Shown here: one piece after another, positions 21,837-34,283 of the stretch
Position numbering within the stretch: the first letter of the stretch is position 1
Layout: the number at the start of each line of letters is the position of its first letter
Assembly: GCF_014672715.2 (NCBI RefSeq)
Contig: NZ_CP058566.2
Span: forward strand, 930,001-994,000
DNA length: 64,000 nucleotides
Reading direction: 5' to 3'
DNA from: Dehalogenimonas etheniformans
GTDB lineage: Bacteria; Chloroflexota; Dehalococcoidia; Dehalococcoidales; Dehalococcoidaceae
Notes under the pieces: model-generated
Told to the model about the DNA's origin: nothing
Seen by the model: only the letters and a program-made list of their open reading frames with translations
Databases searched by the model: none
Translations under genes and position numbers: made by a program

Positions 21837-23420
21837 GTGACGATGAAGAAGGTTTTAGTTGCGGATGCGTTGTCGGCAACCGGTGTTGAACGCCTGAAGG
21901 CTATCGCCGAAGTCGATGTAAAAACCGGTCTCAAACCTGAAGAGCTGGTCGCTATCGTTGGGAACTACGACGCGTTGCTTGTGAGGTCTCAGACCCAGGT
22001 GACCGCTGACGTTATCAAAGCGGGCAAAAAGCTGCAAGTCATCGGCCGCGCCGGAGTTGGTGTTGATAATATCGACATAAAAGCCGCCACCGAGGCCGGA
22101 ATCATTGTCGTTAACGCACCAACCGGGAACACTATTTCCGCCGCTGAGCATACCATGGCGCTTATGCTTTCCATGGCCCGTCACATCCCACGAGCAAACT
22201 CCTGCCTCAAGGGCGGAGTGTGGGAGCGTGGCAAATTCCTGGGCACCGAACTAAGAGGCAAGACCCTGGGCATCATCGGTCTGGGCAATATCGGCTCAGA
22301 GGTGGCTAAGCGAGCCCGGGCTTTTGAAATGAAAGTTATCGGATATGATCCATTCGTTTCAGCTGAACGGGCTAAGAACATGCAGATTGAACTGGCCTCC
22401 CTCGAACGAATTTACAAGGAAGCAGATTTCATTACGCTTCACGTGCCATTGACCGCCCAAACCAAGAATATGGTCGGCGCCAAAGAGTTGGCGATGATGA
22501 AACCGACTGCGCGGATCATTAACGCAGCCCGCGGCGGTCTTATCGATGAAGATGCATTAGTTGCCGCCGTTAATGCCAAGAAGCTGGCTGGAGCAGCAAT
22601 CGACGTATTTATCAAAGAGCCCTGCACAGATAACGTGTGTTTTGCCGCTGAGAACATCGTCGTAACGCCGCATCTAGGCGCTTCAACTATCGAAGCTCAA
22701 GACCTGGCAACATCGGACGTTGTCGACCAGGTGATCGATATTTTCAATGGAGCTCCGGCACGTTACGCGGTTAATGCCCCATTCTTCGCGATCGAGGCGT
22801 TGCCTGTGATTAACCCATTCTTGAAGGTCGCCAATACCGTTGGCAAACTACTTTCTCAACTGGCCGAAGGACAAATGACAGCAGTCAATATCAAGTATTC
22901 AGGCGAGATTTCAGGTTACGACACCCGCGCACTTAAGGCACTGGTCCTCGGCGGCATCCTCGAGCAAATCTCCGAGGAACGAGTTAACATGGTCAACGCT
23001 GATATCGTCGCCGCCAGGCGCGGGATGAATATTACCGAGCAGAAAGAAAGCGCCTGCGACAACTACGCCAGCGTCATCACCGTCGAAGCCGTCACAACCG
23101 AAGGCAGCACAACCGTTGCAGGCACGATAACCAGGGGCGAAACGCATGTCGTCCGGATCGATCAATACTACCTGGATATCGTTCCCACCGGCGGCTACTT
23201 CCTGTTTGCCGACCATCGGGATCGGCCTGGTCTCATCGGCGCGGTCGGCAGCATCACCGGCAAATACGATGTCAACGTCAGCTATATGCACCTATCCCGG
23301 CTCAAACCGAGAGGACAAGCGCTGATGATTTTGGCCCTCGATGAAGCCTTGCCTGATGCGGGAATGAAGCAGATCCGGGCTCTTGAGGGCGTGCAAACTG
23401 TTAAGCTGGTAAAGATCTAA
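21837..23420 (+). CDS. serA: D-3-phosphoglycerate dehydrogenase
   Basis: 527 residues, the long SerA form. Catalyses the first step of serine synthesis from 3-phosphoglycerate. Substrate/NAD domains with GRAGVGVDNIDIKAATEAGI, Rossmann motif LGIIGLGNIGSEVAKRA, catalytic-region residues in NAARGGLIDEDAL and VTPHLGASTIEAQ; then the ASB intervening domain and a C-terminal ACT domain (DRPGLIGAVGSITGKYDVNVSYMHLSR is the ligand-binding face) suggesting serine feedback control. GTG start with AAGGAG 7 nt before it; an ATG two codons in is less well placed. Confidence 0.96.
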   Translation: MTMKKVLVADALSATGVERLKAIAEVDVKTGLKPEELVAIVGNYDALLVRSQTQVTADVIKAGKKLQVIGRAGVGVDNIDIKAATEAGIIVVNAPTGNTISAAEHTMALMLSMARHIPRANSCLKGGVWERGKFLGTELRGKTLGIIGLGNIGSEVAKRARAFEMKVIGYDPFVSAERAKNMQIELASLERIYKEADFITLHVPLTAQTKNMVGAKELAMMKPTARIINAARGGLIDEDALVAAVNAKKLAGAAIDVFIKEPCTDNVCFAAENIVVTPHLGASTIEAQDLATSDVVDQVIDIFNGAPARYAVNAPFFAIEALPVINPFLKVANTVGKLLSQLAEGQMTAVNIKYSGEISGYDTRALKALVLGGILEQISEERVNMVNADIVAARRGMNITEQKESACDNYASVITVEAVTTEGSTTVAGTITRGETHVVRIDQYYLDIVPTGGYFLFADHRDRPGLIGAVGSITGKYDVNVSYMHLSRLKPRGQALMILALDEALPDAGMKQIRALEGVQTVKLVKI

Positions 23421-23432
23421 CCGGATCGCGGT

Positions 23433-24035
23433 ATGAAAATTGGCGTCCTGGCGATGCAAGGTGCCTTCGCTGAACACATTGCGATACTGAACAGCCTGGG
23501 TGTCGAAGCTGTTGAAGTGAGGCGTGTTGATCAGTTCGATGAGTTAGCCGGGCTAATAATCCCCGGTGGCGAAAGCACTACCATGCTCAAACTCGGTGAT
23601 ATCTACAACATTAACGAACAGATAAAGAGCTCTGCTTCCAAAGGAATGCCGATATGGGGTACGTGCGCGGGAGCAATCCTTCTTGCAGCAGAGGTCACTA
23701 ACACCGGACCGAACATGCCTGTAGGCCTCGGGCTAATGCGAATGACCGTCAGAAGGAACGCCTTCGGCAGGCAGGTAGACAGCTTTGAGGTCAAGCTCCC
23801 GGTAGAGGGATTAGGCTGCGAACCCTTTCCGGCGGTGTTCATCCGGGCGCCACTAATCGAAAATGTTTTGCCGCCGGCTGAGGTCATGGCTCGTCTTGGT
23901 AATGGCACGATTGTGGCAGTGCGGCAAGGGAATATGCTCGCCACGAGTTTCCACCCCGAACTGTCTCTCGACGCCAGGTTCCATCGCTATTTTATCGGCG
24001 TCGCCGAAACCTACCTGGCTCAAAAGCCCAATTAA
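23433..24035 (+). CDS. pdxT: pyridoxal 5'-phosphate synthase glutaminase subunit PdxT
   Basis: 200 residues. Class I glutaminase that feeds ammonia to PdxS for PLP synthesis. Motifs: IPGGESTTMLKL, the nucleophile cysteine in WGTCAGAILLA, and the catalytic His/Glu in SFHPELSLDARFH. Its usual partner pdxS is not in the window. It starts 12 nt after serA, so it is probably cotranscribed with a PLP-dependent aminotransferase two genes upstream. Its last 4 nt overlap the convergent DUF1015 gene. Confidence 0.95.
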   Translation: MKIGVLAMQGAFAEHIAILNSLGVEAVEVRRVDQFDELAGLIIPGGESTTMLKLGDIYNINEQIKSSASKGMPIWGTCAGAILLAAEVTNTGPNMPVGLGLMRMTVRRNAFGRQVDSFEVKLPVEGLGCEPFPAVFIRAPLIENVLPPAEVMARLGNGTIVAVRQGNMLATSFHPELSLDARFHRYFIGVAETYLAQKPN

Positions 24036-25333
24036 TCCCGCAGGCGGTACACCACAATCCCGGACGGCAGCTTGGGATAGAAGTACGTGCTCTTCCGTGG
24101 CATTCGATCTTTGGCGTCTGAGATGTCTTTTATCGTTTCCGGCTTTACCGGTTTCAAAATAAAAGCGAATTGAAATTCCCCGGAATTGACCCTGGCAACA
24201 GTCGAATCCAGATCATGGTCGTAGGCGATGCGCTCTTCGTCCATCGGATTCATGCCCAGGATATCCTCCAGGACAACATGGTCTACCAAGCTGACATCCA
24301 TGCCGCGATAAGTCGCTGTGTGACCCGATGGCATAAAGCGCTCGACTTTTGTCTGATCCTTCACGGTAAGGCTGAGAAATTCTTTGCCGTTCAATCCGTA
24401 AATGAAGAATCGTGAGCTGCTTTCTTTCATCAGGTCTTTAACTTTGTTCCAGCTTTCACCTATAGAGTCGAGGGATTCGACGTTAAAATATTCCGCTAAT
24501 CTTTCAGGCAATATGTAAAGCAGGTTTTTTGGCAAACCCTTAATCAGCCGGTGCGTCGGCAGAATTAACAGTCCGGGATCGGCCATGTCCGTCAGTGACA
24601 TCATCACGAAATTGACTGCGGCATCCGCAGAAAGCTTGGGATCGAGCGCGAGTCGCTCGTTGCGGTATGCCAATGAACTCTCATATCGGTGATGACCGTC
24701 GGCGATATACACCGGCTTGTCGATAAAAGCCCGCTGTATGGCGGCGACTGCCTCGAGGTCGGTGATGACCCACAGCCGATGATATTCTCCGGGTTCGCCG
24801 GAAAATTCGATGGCTTCGGGCCATTGACTAACCTGATTCAATACAGATCCGACAGACCCGCCGTCATCCTGGTACAATCCGAATACTGGGCTAGTGTCCG
24901 CCTCCAGGGTGCCGATCAATTTAATCCTGTCTTTCTTGGGTCCTGCCATAGTCCTCTCGTGAGGACGGACGACCATCTTGTCCCACTCTTCCAGCCTGAC
25001 CCTGGCAAACAACCCGCGCCGGACCACTTTTTCACCGCCGTATGAGTAGGTATGCTCGTGGAGGTAGTAGGCAGGTTTTTCATCCTGTTTTAGCACCTCA
25101 TCGCGCAACCACTCTTGGAGATGAGCTAGCGCCCGAGTATAACGATTGCAGCTTTCGTCGTCTCCAGGAAGAGTCTTGGCGTACTCTATCCGAATAAAAT
25201 TGTGTAAATCATGAGCGAGAAGCGACGCTTCCCGCTGTGGACTAATGACATCGTAAGGAGGGCAGATGACCGCTGACAGAGTCTCAGTAGCGGTATTGTA
25301 ACGTAGGGCGCGAAAAGGTCGGATATCAGCCAT
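24032..25333 (-). CDS. DUF1015 family protein
   Basis: 433 residues, full length for DUF1015. Family landmarks: MADIRPFRALRYN, ICPPYDVISPQ, NFIRIEYAKTLPGDD, the central HERTMAGPKKDRIKLI, the strongly conserved YIADGHHRYESSLAYRNE, and VNFVMMSLTDMADPGLLILPTHR. Molecular function is not established; the conserved DGHHR signature suggests an enzyme or nucleotide-binding role. AAAGGAATCC Shine-Dalgarno precedes the ATG. Lies 65 nt downstream of pth on the same strand. Confidence 0.93.
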   Translation of the reverse strand: MADIRPFRALRYNTATETLSAVICPPYDVISPQREASLLAHDLHNFIRIEYAKTLPGDDESCNRYTRALAHLQEWLRDEVLKQDEKPAYYLHEHTYSYGGEKVVRRGLFARVRLEEWDKMVVRPHERTMAGPKKDRIKLIGTLEADTSPVFGLYQDDGGSVGSVLNQVSQWPEAIEFSGEPGEYHRLWVITDLEAVAAIQRAFIDKPVYIADGHHRYESSLAYRNERLALDPKLSADAAVNFVMMSLTDMADPGLLILPTHRLIKGLPKNLLYILPERLAEYFNVESLDSIGESWNKVKDLMKESSSRFFIYGLNGKEFLSLTVKDQTKVERFMPSGHTATYRGMDVSLVDHVVLEDILGMNPMDEERIAYDHDLDSTVARVNSGEFQFAFILKPVKPETIKDISDAKDRMPRKSTYFYPKLPSGIVVYRLRD

Positions 25334-25398
25334 TGGATTCCTTTCTAGTATACCGTTAGGAGGCCGTAAGTTTACCCAATTTTGGCTGGCGGCACAAC

Positions 25399-25967
25399 CT
25401 AATTGTACCGGTTCATAGCGCCTTCAAGCCCCAGCGCGATAATGGTCTCTATTCCTTCGACGGATCGATCAATGGTTTCTTCAGCTATCTTCCTATCCGA
25501 AGAGTCGAAATCGGATAAAACATGGTCGATAACTTCACTACGATCGGAATCCGGGGTTTCGGGTCTACCGATACCGATCTTGAGCCTGCCGAAATCCATC
25601 GAACCGATCGAGGCGATTATCGATTTCAGACCGTTGTGGCCCCCTGCACTACCATTTGCTCTAATTCGTATCTTGCCCAGCGGCAAATCGAGGTCGTCGT
25701 GGACCACCAGGATATCAGCGGGTTTAATTTTGTATTTGCGAGCCAGCGCCGCCACTGCATCTCCAGAGAGATTCATATAAGTTTGGGGTTTGGCCAAAAC
25801 AACCAGTTGCTCACCAATACGCCCTTCACCGGCACGAGAGTGACAACATCGTTTATCAAAATTAATTCCGTGTTTTCGTGCCAGTTCACTCAAAACGGCG
25901 AAGCCGATATTATGTCTAGTGCCAGAATACTCCCTGCCGGGATTCCCCAATCCGACGATAAGTTTCA

Positions 25968-25968
<1 letters not shown>
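25399..25968 (-). CDS. pth: peptidyl-tRNA hydrolase
   Basis: 189 residues, standard length. Releases tRNA from prematurely terminated peptidyl-tRNA. Conserved LIVGLGNPGREYSGTRHNIGF (with the catalytic His), KPQTYMNLSGDAV (Asn), VVHDDLDLPLGKIRIR (catalytic Asp), and GSAGGHNGLKSII. Start is GTG sharing one base with the ligA stop, so the two are translationally coupled. Confidence 0.96.
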
Positions 25969-28028
<2,060 letters not shown>

Positions 28029-28032
28029 TTAT

Positions 28033-28061
28033 TTTATATCACAATTCAGGTTGAGTGTCAG
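28033..28061 (-). promoter_or_regulatory. promoter of ligA-pth, leaderless geometry
   Basis: Minus strand: CTGACA (28061-28056), 17-nt spacer, TATAAA (28038-28033), then 7 nt (ATAAACG) to the ATG. The predicted transcription start coincides with the start codon and no Shine-Dalgarno is present. Confidence 0.6.
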
Positions 28062-28075
28062 TCTTTTAGCCATCT

Positions 28076-28105
28076 TTGCCCGCAGAATAATCCCAATGCT
28101 ATAAT
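28076..28105 (+). promoter_or_regulatory. promoter of eno
   Basis: TTGCCC (28076-28081), 18-nt spacer, extended -10 TGC-TATAAT (hexamer 28100-28105). About 68 nt of leader to the eno ATG. Confidence 0.6.
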
Positions 28106-28116
28106 CCGCCCGCTAA

Positions 28117-29460
<1,344 letters not shown>

Positions 29461-29465
29461 CGGTC

Positions 29466-29981
29466 TTATCTGGGTTTACGATCGTGGACTACCAGATCGG
29501 ATAATGGTCTCCGTGTCTTGTCCCTAGCGTAGCCTTCAGCATAACCCAAAGGTGTGAAGGCGATGGGTTCCCACTCGTCAGGGATATTAAGAATGCGTCG
29601 GGCTGCCTCAACGTCGAAAGCAGCCACCCAGCAGGTTCCCAGACCGGCGTTAGTCGCTGCCAGAATGATGTGATCCATGACGATAGCAGCGTCGATATCG
29701 GCGTAATTTTTACCGTCGCTCCTTTTCCAGGCATTTTTCGTGATGCCGCAAACACAAACCAACAAGGGAGCCTGGGTGAACCATTTGCTCGGGTAGATCT
29801 GCCGGAGTTCCAATTCGCGATCCTCGGTATGGATCACCAGAATGCGGAATGGTTGCCGGTTAGCTGCCGTTGGGGCGACAACGGCGGCTTCGAGCACTTG
29901 AGACAACACCTCATCAGGAACCGGGTCCGAGCGGTATGACCTTACGCTGTAGCGTTTTTTGATGACGTCGGTAAACTCCAT
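29466..29981 (-). CDS. nitroreductase family protein
   Basis: 171 residues, a short single-domain FMN-dependent nitroreductase. N-terminal FMN contact KKRYSVRSYRSDPVPDE, AAVVAPTAANRQPFRILV, and the C-terminal region NAGLGTCWVAAFDVEAARRILNIP then FTPLGYAEG. Physiological substrate unknown; such proteins reduce quinones, flavins or nitro compounds. Clear GAGGA Shine-Dalgarno. Converges with eno, 5 nt apart. Confidence 0.9.
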   Translation of the reverse strand: MEFTDVIKKRYSVRSYRSDPVPDEVLSQVLEAAVVAPTAANRQPFRILVIHTEDRELELRQIYPSKWFTQAPLLVCVCGITKNAWKRSDGKNYADIDAAIVMDHIILAATNAGLGTCWVAAFDVEAARRILNIPDEWEPIAFTPLGYAEGYARDKTRRPLSDLVVHDRKPR

Positions 29982-30081
29982 ATTTTCCTCTTATCGTTAC
30001 TAAACAGATTATACACTGCCTAAAACCGAACACATCAATCGTGGGAACGCCTATTGATAAGACGAAAACGTTGTTATCAGA

Positions 30082-30087
30082 TATAAT
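30082..30087 (+). promoter_or_regulatory. -10 box 7 nt before the HgdB-like gene
   Basis: TATAAT followed by seven bases (TACCCGA) and the ATG at 30095; no Shine-Dalgarno is present. No good -35 at 16-18 nt. Leaderless geometry. Confidence 0.45.
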
Positions 30088-30094
30088 TACCCGA

Positions 30095-31090
30095 ATGAGA
30101 AAAATCGGCATAACCACCACCGTACCCGTCGAGGTCATCCTAGCCTCAGGCGCTATTCCGGTTGATCTTAACAACCTCTTTGTGAGCGATCCCGATCCGG
30201 CCTTGCTCATTGCCGCTGCTGAAAAGGCTGGATTCCCACTCAACACGTGTGCCTGGATCAAGGGAATCTACGGCGTGATCCTTAAACATGGGCTGGAAGA
30301 GGTGATCGGCGTTACCGGAGGCGATTGTTCAAACACGCTAATGTTGATGGAAGTGCTGCACAATCGTGGTATAAAAACAATACCGTTCGCTTATCCCGGA
30401 GAACCTTATCAAGGACAGATGAAAGCAGAGATCGAATTGCTTGCCGTTAAATTAGGAACTACTTTGGATTCTGCCGAATCAGTCAGGCATGACCTGCTGC
30501 CCGCAAGGGCCCTCACTTCCGAATTAGATCGGCTGACCTGGCAAGACAACAGAATCACCGGCCAAGAGAACCATTACTGGCTGGTGTCCTCGTCCGATTT
30601 CGATCAGGATATAAATCGTTTCTCGAGAGAGCTTTCAGATGTCATTACCAAGGCGTTGAAACGCGACGCTTATCCGGCTGACGAATTGCGATTGGGATTT
30701 GTTGGTGTGCCGCCGATCTACGCAGCAGAATTTTATCCTTTTATCGAACGATGTGGCGGCCGGGTGGTGTTCAATGAAATACAGAGGCAGTTTTCAATGC
30801 CCCTCAAGGTCAAAAACCTATCCGAGCAATATTGCAAGTATACCTATCCATACGATACCGCCGGAAGAGTGTCAGATATTAAATGCGCAATCAAAGAACG
30901 CAGGCTCGACGGCGTCATCCATTATGTGCAGTCATTCTGCCACCGTGGGATCGGCGACATCATTATTAGGTCTGAACTTGCCGTTCCAGTATTGACTATC
31001 GAAGGAAATGCAGATTTTAAGTTATCCCAGCACCTTAAAACAAGACTTGAAGCCTTCCTGGATGTATTGAGATTCCGGCGCCAATCCTGA
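30095..31090 (+). CDS. 2-hydroxyacyl-CoA dehydratase family (HgdB-like) protein
   Basis: 331 residues from the ATG at 30095. Resembles the D-component subunits of 2-hydroxyacyl-CoA dehydratases: N-terminal TTTVPVEVILASGAIPVDLNN, cysteines in NTCAWIKGIYG, GVTGGDCSNTL and VQSFCHRGIGD that could ligate a [4Fe-4S] cluster, and LTIEGNADF near the end (family: ExD). The family's second subunit and ATPase activator are not next to it, so it is probably a stand-alone member of unknown function, not a true dehydratase. An upstream in-frame start at 30041 would add 18 poorly conserved residues. Confidence 0.75.
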   Translation: MRKIGITTTVPVEVILASGAIPVDLNNLFVSDPDPALLIAAAEKAGFPLNTCAWIKGIYGVILKHGLEEVIGVTGGDCSNTLMLMEVLHNRGIKTIPFAYPGEPYQGQMKAEIELLAVKLGTTLDSAESVRHDLLPARALTSELDRLTWQDNRITGQENHYWLVSSSDFDQDINRFSRELSDVITKALKRDAYPADELRLGFVGVPPIYAAEFYPFIERCGGRVVFNEIQRQFSMPLKVKNLSEQYCKYTYPYDTAGRVSDIKCAIKERRLDGVIHYVQSFCHRGIGDIIIRSELAVPVLTIEGNADFKLSQHLKTRLEAFLDVLRFRRQS

Positions 31091-31197
31091 CAAAATAACA
31101 TCGGTATTAATACCGTCTAATCATTTATTTTCGAGAGTATTTTCTGGTACGATTAAACTGGTAAAATAAGGCATCAAATTCAACAACAGGAGGCATC

Positions 31198-32211
31198 ATG
31201 GTCACCCGCATCGGCATCAATGGATTCGGACGTATCGGCCGCCTTACCTTCAGAGCCATGAAGAAGTACCATCCAAACGAACTTGAGGTTGTCGCAATCA
31301 ATGACCTGGCCGACACCCCGACCAATGCCCATTTGCTGAAACATGACACAAACTATGGTGCCTACCCCGGGACGGTCGAAGCCGGTGAGGGGTTCATTAC
31401 CGTTGATGGAAGAATGGTAAAAGCCTTCTCCGAAAAAGAACCGAACAAGATCCAATGGAGAGATTACGGGGTAGACATTGTCATCGAATCGACAGGCCGG
31501 TTTTCCGACAGGGACAAAGCAGCTCTGCACCTGGGCGGCGGCGCCAAAAAGGTCATCATCTCCACTACTTCTTCGAACGCCGATCTGACCGTGGTCATGG
31601 GCGTAAACCAGAAGATGTACAAGCCAAGCCAGCACGTCGTCATTTCCAATGCCTCATGCACCACCAACTGCGTAACGCCGATGACTAAGGTGATCTTCGA
31701 TAAGTTCGGCATCGAAAAGGCACTTATCAACACAGTTCACGCTTACACAAATGACCAGAGCCTCCTGGACATCTATCACAAAGACCTCCGCCGGGCGCGC
31801 GCTGCAGCATTGAACATAATTCCAACAACGACTGGGGCCGCCAAGGCCGTGGCTCAAGTCATCCCTGAACTCAAAGGACTTATTCACGGCATTTCTCTCC
31901 GGGTCCCTGTTGGGAGCGTCTCCATTGCCGATCTGACCGCTATCGTCAAAAGAAAAGTTACCGCTGAGGAGGTCAATGCCGCATTAGAAGCTGCAGCTGA
32001 CGGCGAACTCAAGGGCATCATGTCTTTTTGTGAGGAAGAACTGGTCAGTTCCGATTTCAGAGGCGATCCGGCCAGTTGCATTATCGATGCCGCATCCACC
32101 ATGGTCATGGATGGCAATATGGTCAAAATCCTGGGTTGGTATGATAACGAATGGGGTTACTCTACACGTCTGGGGGATCTGGCGGCATATATCGGCGCCC
32201 AAGGATTGTAA
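31198..32211 (+). CDS. gap: glyceraldehyde-3-phosphate dehydrogenase, type I
   Basis: 337 residues. NAD-binding RIGINGFGRIGRLTFRA, catalytic cysteine in SNASCTTNCVTPM, HAYTNDQ with the paired histidine, and WYDNEWGYSTRLGDL near the C-terminus. Works with eno in glycolysis/gluconeogenesis. Good Shine-Dalgarno (AGGAGG). Followed by a clear terminator. Confidence 0.97.
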   Translation: MVTRIGINGFGRIGRLTFRAMKKYHPNELEVVAINDLADTPTNAHLLKHDTNYGAYPGTVEAGEGFITVDGRMVKAFSEKEPNKIQWRDYGVDIVIESTGRFSDRDKAALHLGGGAKKVIISTTSSNADLTVVMGVNQKMYKPSQHVVISNASCTTNCVTPMTKVIFDKFGIEKALINTVHAYTNDQSLLDIYHKDLRRARAAALNIIPTTTGAAKAVAQVIPELKGLIHGISLRVPVGSVSIADLTAIVKRKVTAEEVNAALEAAADGELKGIMSFCEEELVSSDFRGDPASCIIDAASTMVMDGNMVKILGWYDNEWGYSTRLGDLAAYIGAQGL

Positions 32212-32229
32212 ATCCGATAAGTTCAAAAA

Positions 32230-32257
32230 GAGAGGGGCTTGTTGCCCCTCTCTTTTT
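32230..32257 (+). terminator. intrinsic terminator after gap
   Basis: Perfect stem GAGAGGGGC / GCCCCTCTC with loop TTGTT, followed by TTTTT; 19 nt after the gap stop codon. Confidence 0.9.
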
Positions 32258-32308
32258 GATTATTTTCGTTGCCGTTTGAGATTTGATGTACTACAATGCC
32301 TCAGACCA

Positions 32309-33388
32309 ATGAATGACTTTAACGCAATCAAACGTATTAAGCTCAGGTTAACCGCATCCTTTTTATTGCCGGTAACATTGTTGTTTCTTGGGCTGTTGGC
32401 GGGGTCGGTGTCGGCGGCGGTTTCTAACGGCAAAGAAAGCTCAATTCCCGGTATTCATTACCAGGCGACGGGTACCCAAACCACCTCTCCTCCGGTAGAC
32501 CTGGACGTTCCCTCCAATTGGTGGATCAATATGCTGGCTGCTGCCGCCGGCGTTTTATTAGCCTATGGTGTTTACTATATTAGACTTAGAGCAATCGCCC
32601 GGCAAAAAGCAGTGCTCGAAACAGAAGTGGCAGCCAGAACCGCTGAATTAAAGCTTCTGAACGTAGAACTAGACCGTGAAATCCACCGGCGAGCTGAATT
32701 CAATCGCGCTTTGGTACACGAACTCAAAACTCCGTTGACTGCGATGCTGGCGTCGGCGGAGTTGTTCGTCGATGAGTTGAGTGGCGATCCCAGGGTAGAG
32801 CTGGCAAAAAACATCTACCGTGCAGCGCAAAACTTGGACAGGCGGACCGATGAATTGTTGGATGTGGCTCGAGGCGAAGTTGGAATGCTGACGATCTCCC
32901 CTGTCTCTGGGGATGTGCGGCAACTCTTATTGTCGATGGCAGAAAATATTAAAGCTGCCGCCGGACGGAAAAAACAAATGTTAACGGTCGAAATTACCCC
33001 GGAATTGCCACAGGTCTCCGTAGACGAAGACCGCTTGCGCCAGGTAATGTATAATTACCTCACCAACGCCGTAAAATATACCCCGGAAGGCGGGCGTATC
33101 ACTCTCACCGCTCGCCAAGAGTCCGGAGAACTCATGGTCGAGGTGACTGATACAGGCCCGGGAATCAGCGAGGAAGCCCGAAAAAGGCTCTTTGAGCCCT
33201 ACTACAGGGTACCCCAAAGCGGCGGAGAAAGACTTTCTGGCCTGGGACTTGGGCTTGCTTTGTCAAAGATGATCATCCAATTACACGGCGGGCGCGTGTG
33301 GGTCAAAAGCGCCCTGGGAGTAGGATCTACTTTCGGGTTCGCGTTGCCGGCGAAAGCGTGCGCCTCGGAGGGCAAGAAGATATTATGA
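32309..33388 (+). CDS. membrane-bound sensor histidine kinase
   Basis: 359 residues from ATG 32309. Two membrane helices: an N-terminal signal-anchor (TASFLLPVTLLFLGLLAGSV) and WWINMLAAAAGVLLAYGVYY, enclosing a sensor loop of only ~50 residues. Then a short coiled linker, the HisKA domain with the phospho-accepting His in LVHELKTPLTAML, and an HATPase domain (N box MYNYLTNAVKYTPEGG, G1 VTDTGPGISEEARKRLFEPY, G2 GLGLGLALSKMII). The stop overlaps the response regulator start (ATGA). The tiny sensor loop suggests a signal from the membrane or a partner protein. Confidence 0.93.
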   Translation: MNDFNAIKRIKLRLTASFLLPVTLLFLGLLAGSVSAAVSNGKESSIPGIHYQATGTQTTSPPVDLDVPSNWWINMLAAAAGVLLAYGVYYIRLRAIARQKAVLETEVAARTAELKLLNVELDREIHRRAEFNRALVHELKTPLTAMLASAELFVDELSGDPRVELAKNIYRAAQNLDRRTDELLDVARGEVGMLTISPVSGDVRQLLLSMAENIKAAAGRKKQMLTVEITPELPQVSVDEDRLRQVMYNYLTNAVKYTPEGGRITLTARQESGELMVEVTDTGPGISEEARKRLFEPYYRVPQSGGERLSGLGLGLALSKMIIQLHGGRVWVKSALGVGSTFGFALPAKACASEGKKIL

Positions 33389-34080
33389 AAGTGCTTATGA
33401 TCGAGGACGATGCCCAGATCGTCGATTCGGTAGCCTGGGCTTTTCGTATGCGCTGGCCGGATGTTGAATTTTCTTCGACTGACTCAGGCGAGCGCGGTGC
33501 CGCACAGGCGAAAGAAAATCGTCCTGACCTGGTCATTCTTGACCTTGGACTCCCCGATATACCGGGATTTGAAGTCCTCAAAAACATCCGCCAATTTTCA
33601 ACTATGCCGATTATCATCCTCACGGCTAGAAAAGACGAGTTCGATATCGTTAAAGCTCTCGAAGCGGGCGCGGACGATTATCTTGTTAAACCATTCCGGC
33701 AAATGGAACTGCTCTCCCGGATAAAAGCCTTGCTGAGGCGGTCAGCCTCCCCCGCTCCGGAATCAACCATATCAGTCGGCGACCTGAAGCTTTCACCAGC
33801 CACCGGCGTCCTCCATTACCAAAACAAGGAAATTCCACTGACCAGGACGGAGGAGATCATCGTTAGCAAACTGATGCAAAGCGCCGGCGGAGTGGTTACC
33901 TATTCCGCACTAGCCGAAGCTTTATGGAACGATTATTACCCCGATTGCGTCGCCGCCCTAAGAGTTTACATTCGACAGTTACGCCAAAAGATCGAAGTTG
34001 ATGTAGACAATCCAAAGGTAATCCTGAACAAGCACGGTGTGGGTTATATGCTGGCGCACTCTGCCAAGGAAACCGAATGA
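33385..34080 (+). CDS. OmpR/KdpE-type response regulator
   Basis: 231 residues from ATG 33385. Receiver domain with acidic pocket E7, D8 and D9, phosphoacceptor D53 (VILDLGLPD), Thr in ILTARK and Lys in YLVKPF; then a winged-helix DNA-binding domain ending NPKVILNKHGVGYMLAH. Pairs with the kinase upstream through a 4-nt overlap. Targets unknown; no obvious repeated operator is seen nearby. Confidence 0.94.
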   Translation: MKVLMIEDDAQIVDSVAWAFRMRWPDVEFSSTDSGERGAAQAKENRPDLVILDLGLPDIPGFEVLKNIRQFSTMPIIILTARKDEFDIVKALEAGADDYLVKPFRQMELLSRIKALLRRSASPAPESTISVGDLKLSPATGVLHYQNKEIPLTRTEEIIVSKLMQSAGGVVTYSALAEALWNDYYPDCVAALRVYIRQLRQKIEVDVDNPKVILNKHGVGYMLAHSAKETE

Positions 34081-34283
34081 TGAATCAGGCCGGCGTTACA
34101 AAGAAAACAGGTAACGAGGTTTCGGCGGGGATACTGAGTATCTCGCTTGGCACCATAAGCCTGATCACGTTGGCGATCGGTTTGTTAACGGGTACACGAC
34201 TATTGGCCATAGTGACGACAGCCCCTGCTCTGGCCGGATTGGTTTTAGCCTCGCAGCGCAGGCCAAGAGACAAAATCGTTTAA
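34077..34283 (+). CDS. small membrane protein, 68 aa
   Basis: Starts inside the response-regulator stop (ATGA); a second ATG at 34080 is possible. Two predicted membrane helices (ILSISLGTISLITLAIGLLTG and LLAIVTTAPALAGLVLASQ) with a basic tail RRPRDK. No recognised family. Its coupling to the two-component genes suggests a membrane-signalling or feedback role, by inference only. Confidence 0.6.
   Translation: MMNQAGVTKKTGNEVSAGILSISLGTISLITLAIGLLTGTRLLAIVTTAPALAGLVLASQRRPRDKIV

Noticed and set aside
32030-32308. Upstream extension of the histidine kinase into gap
   Set aside because: It overlaps the GAPDH coding end and crosses the intrinsic terminator; the residues are unlike any kinase N-terminus. 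ATG 32309 gives a normal signal-anchor.
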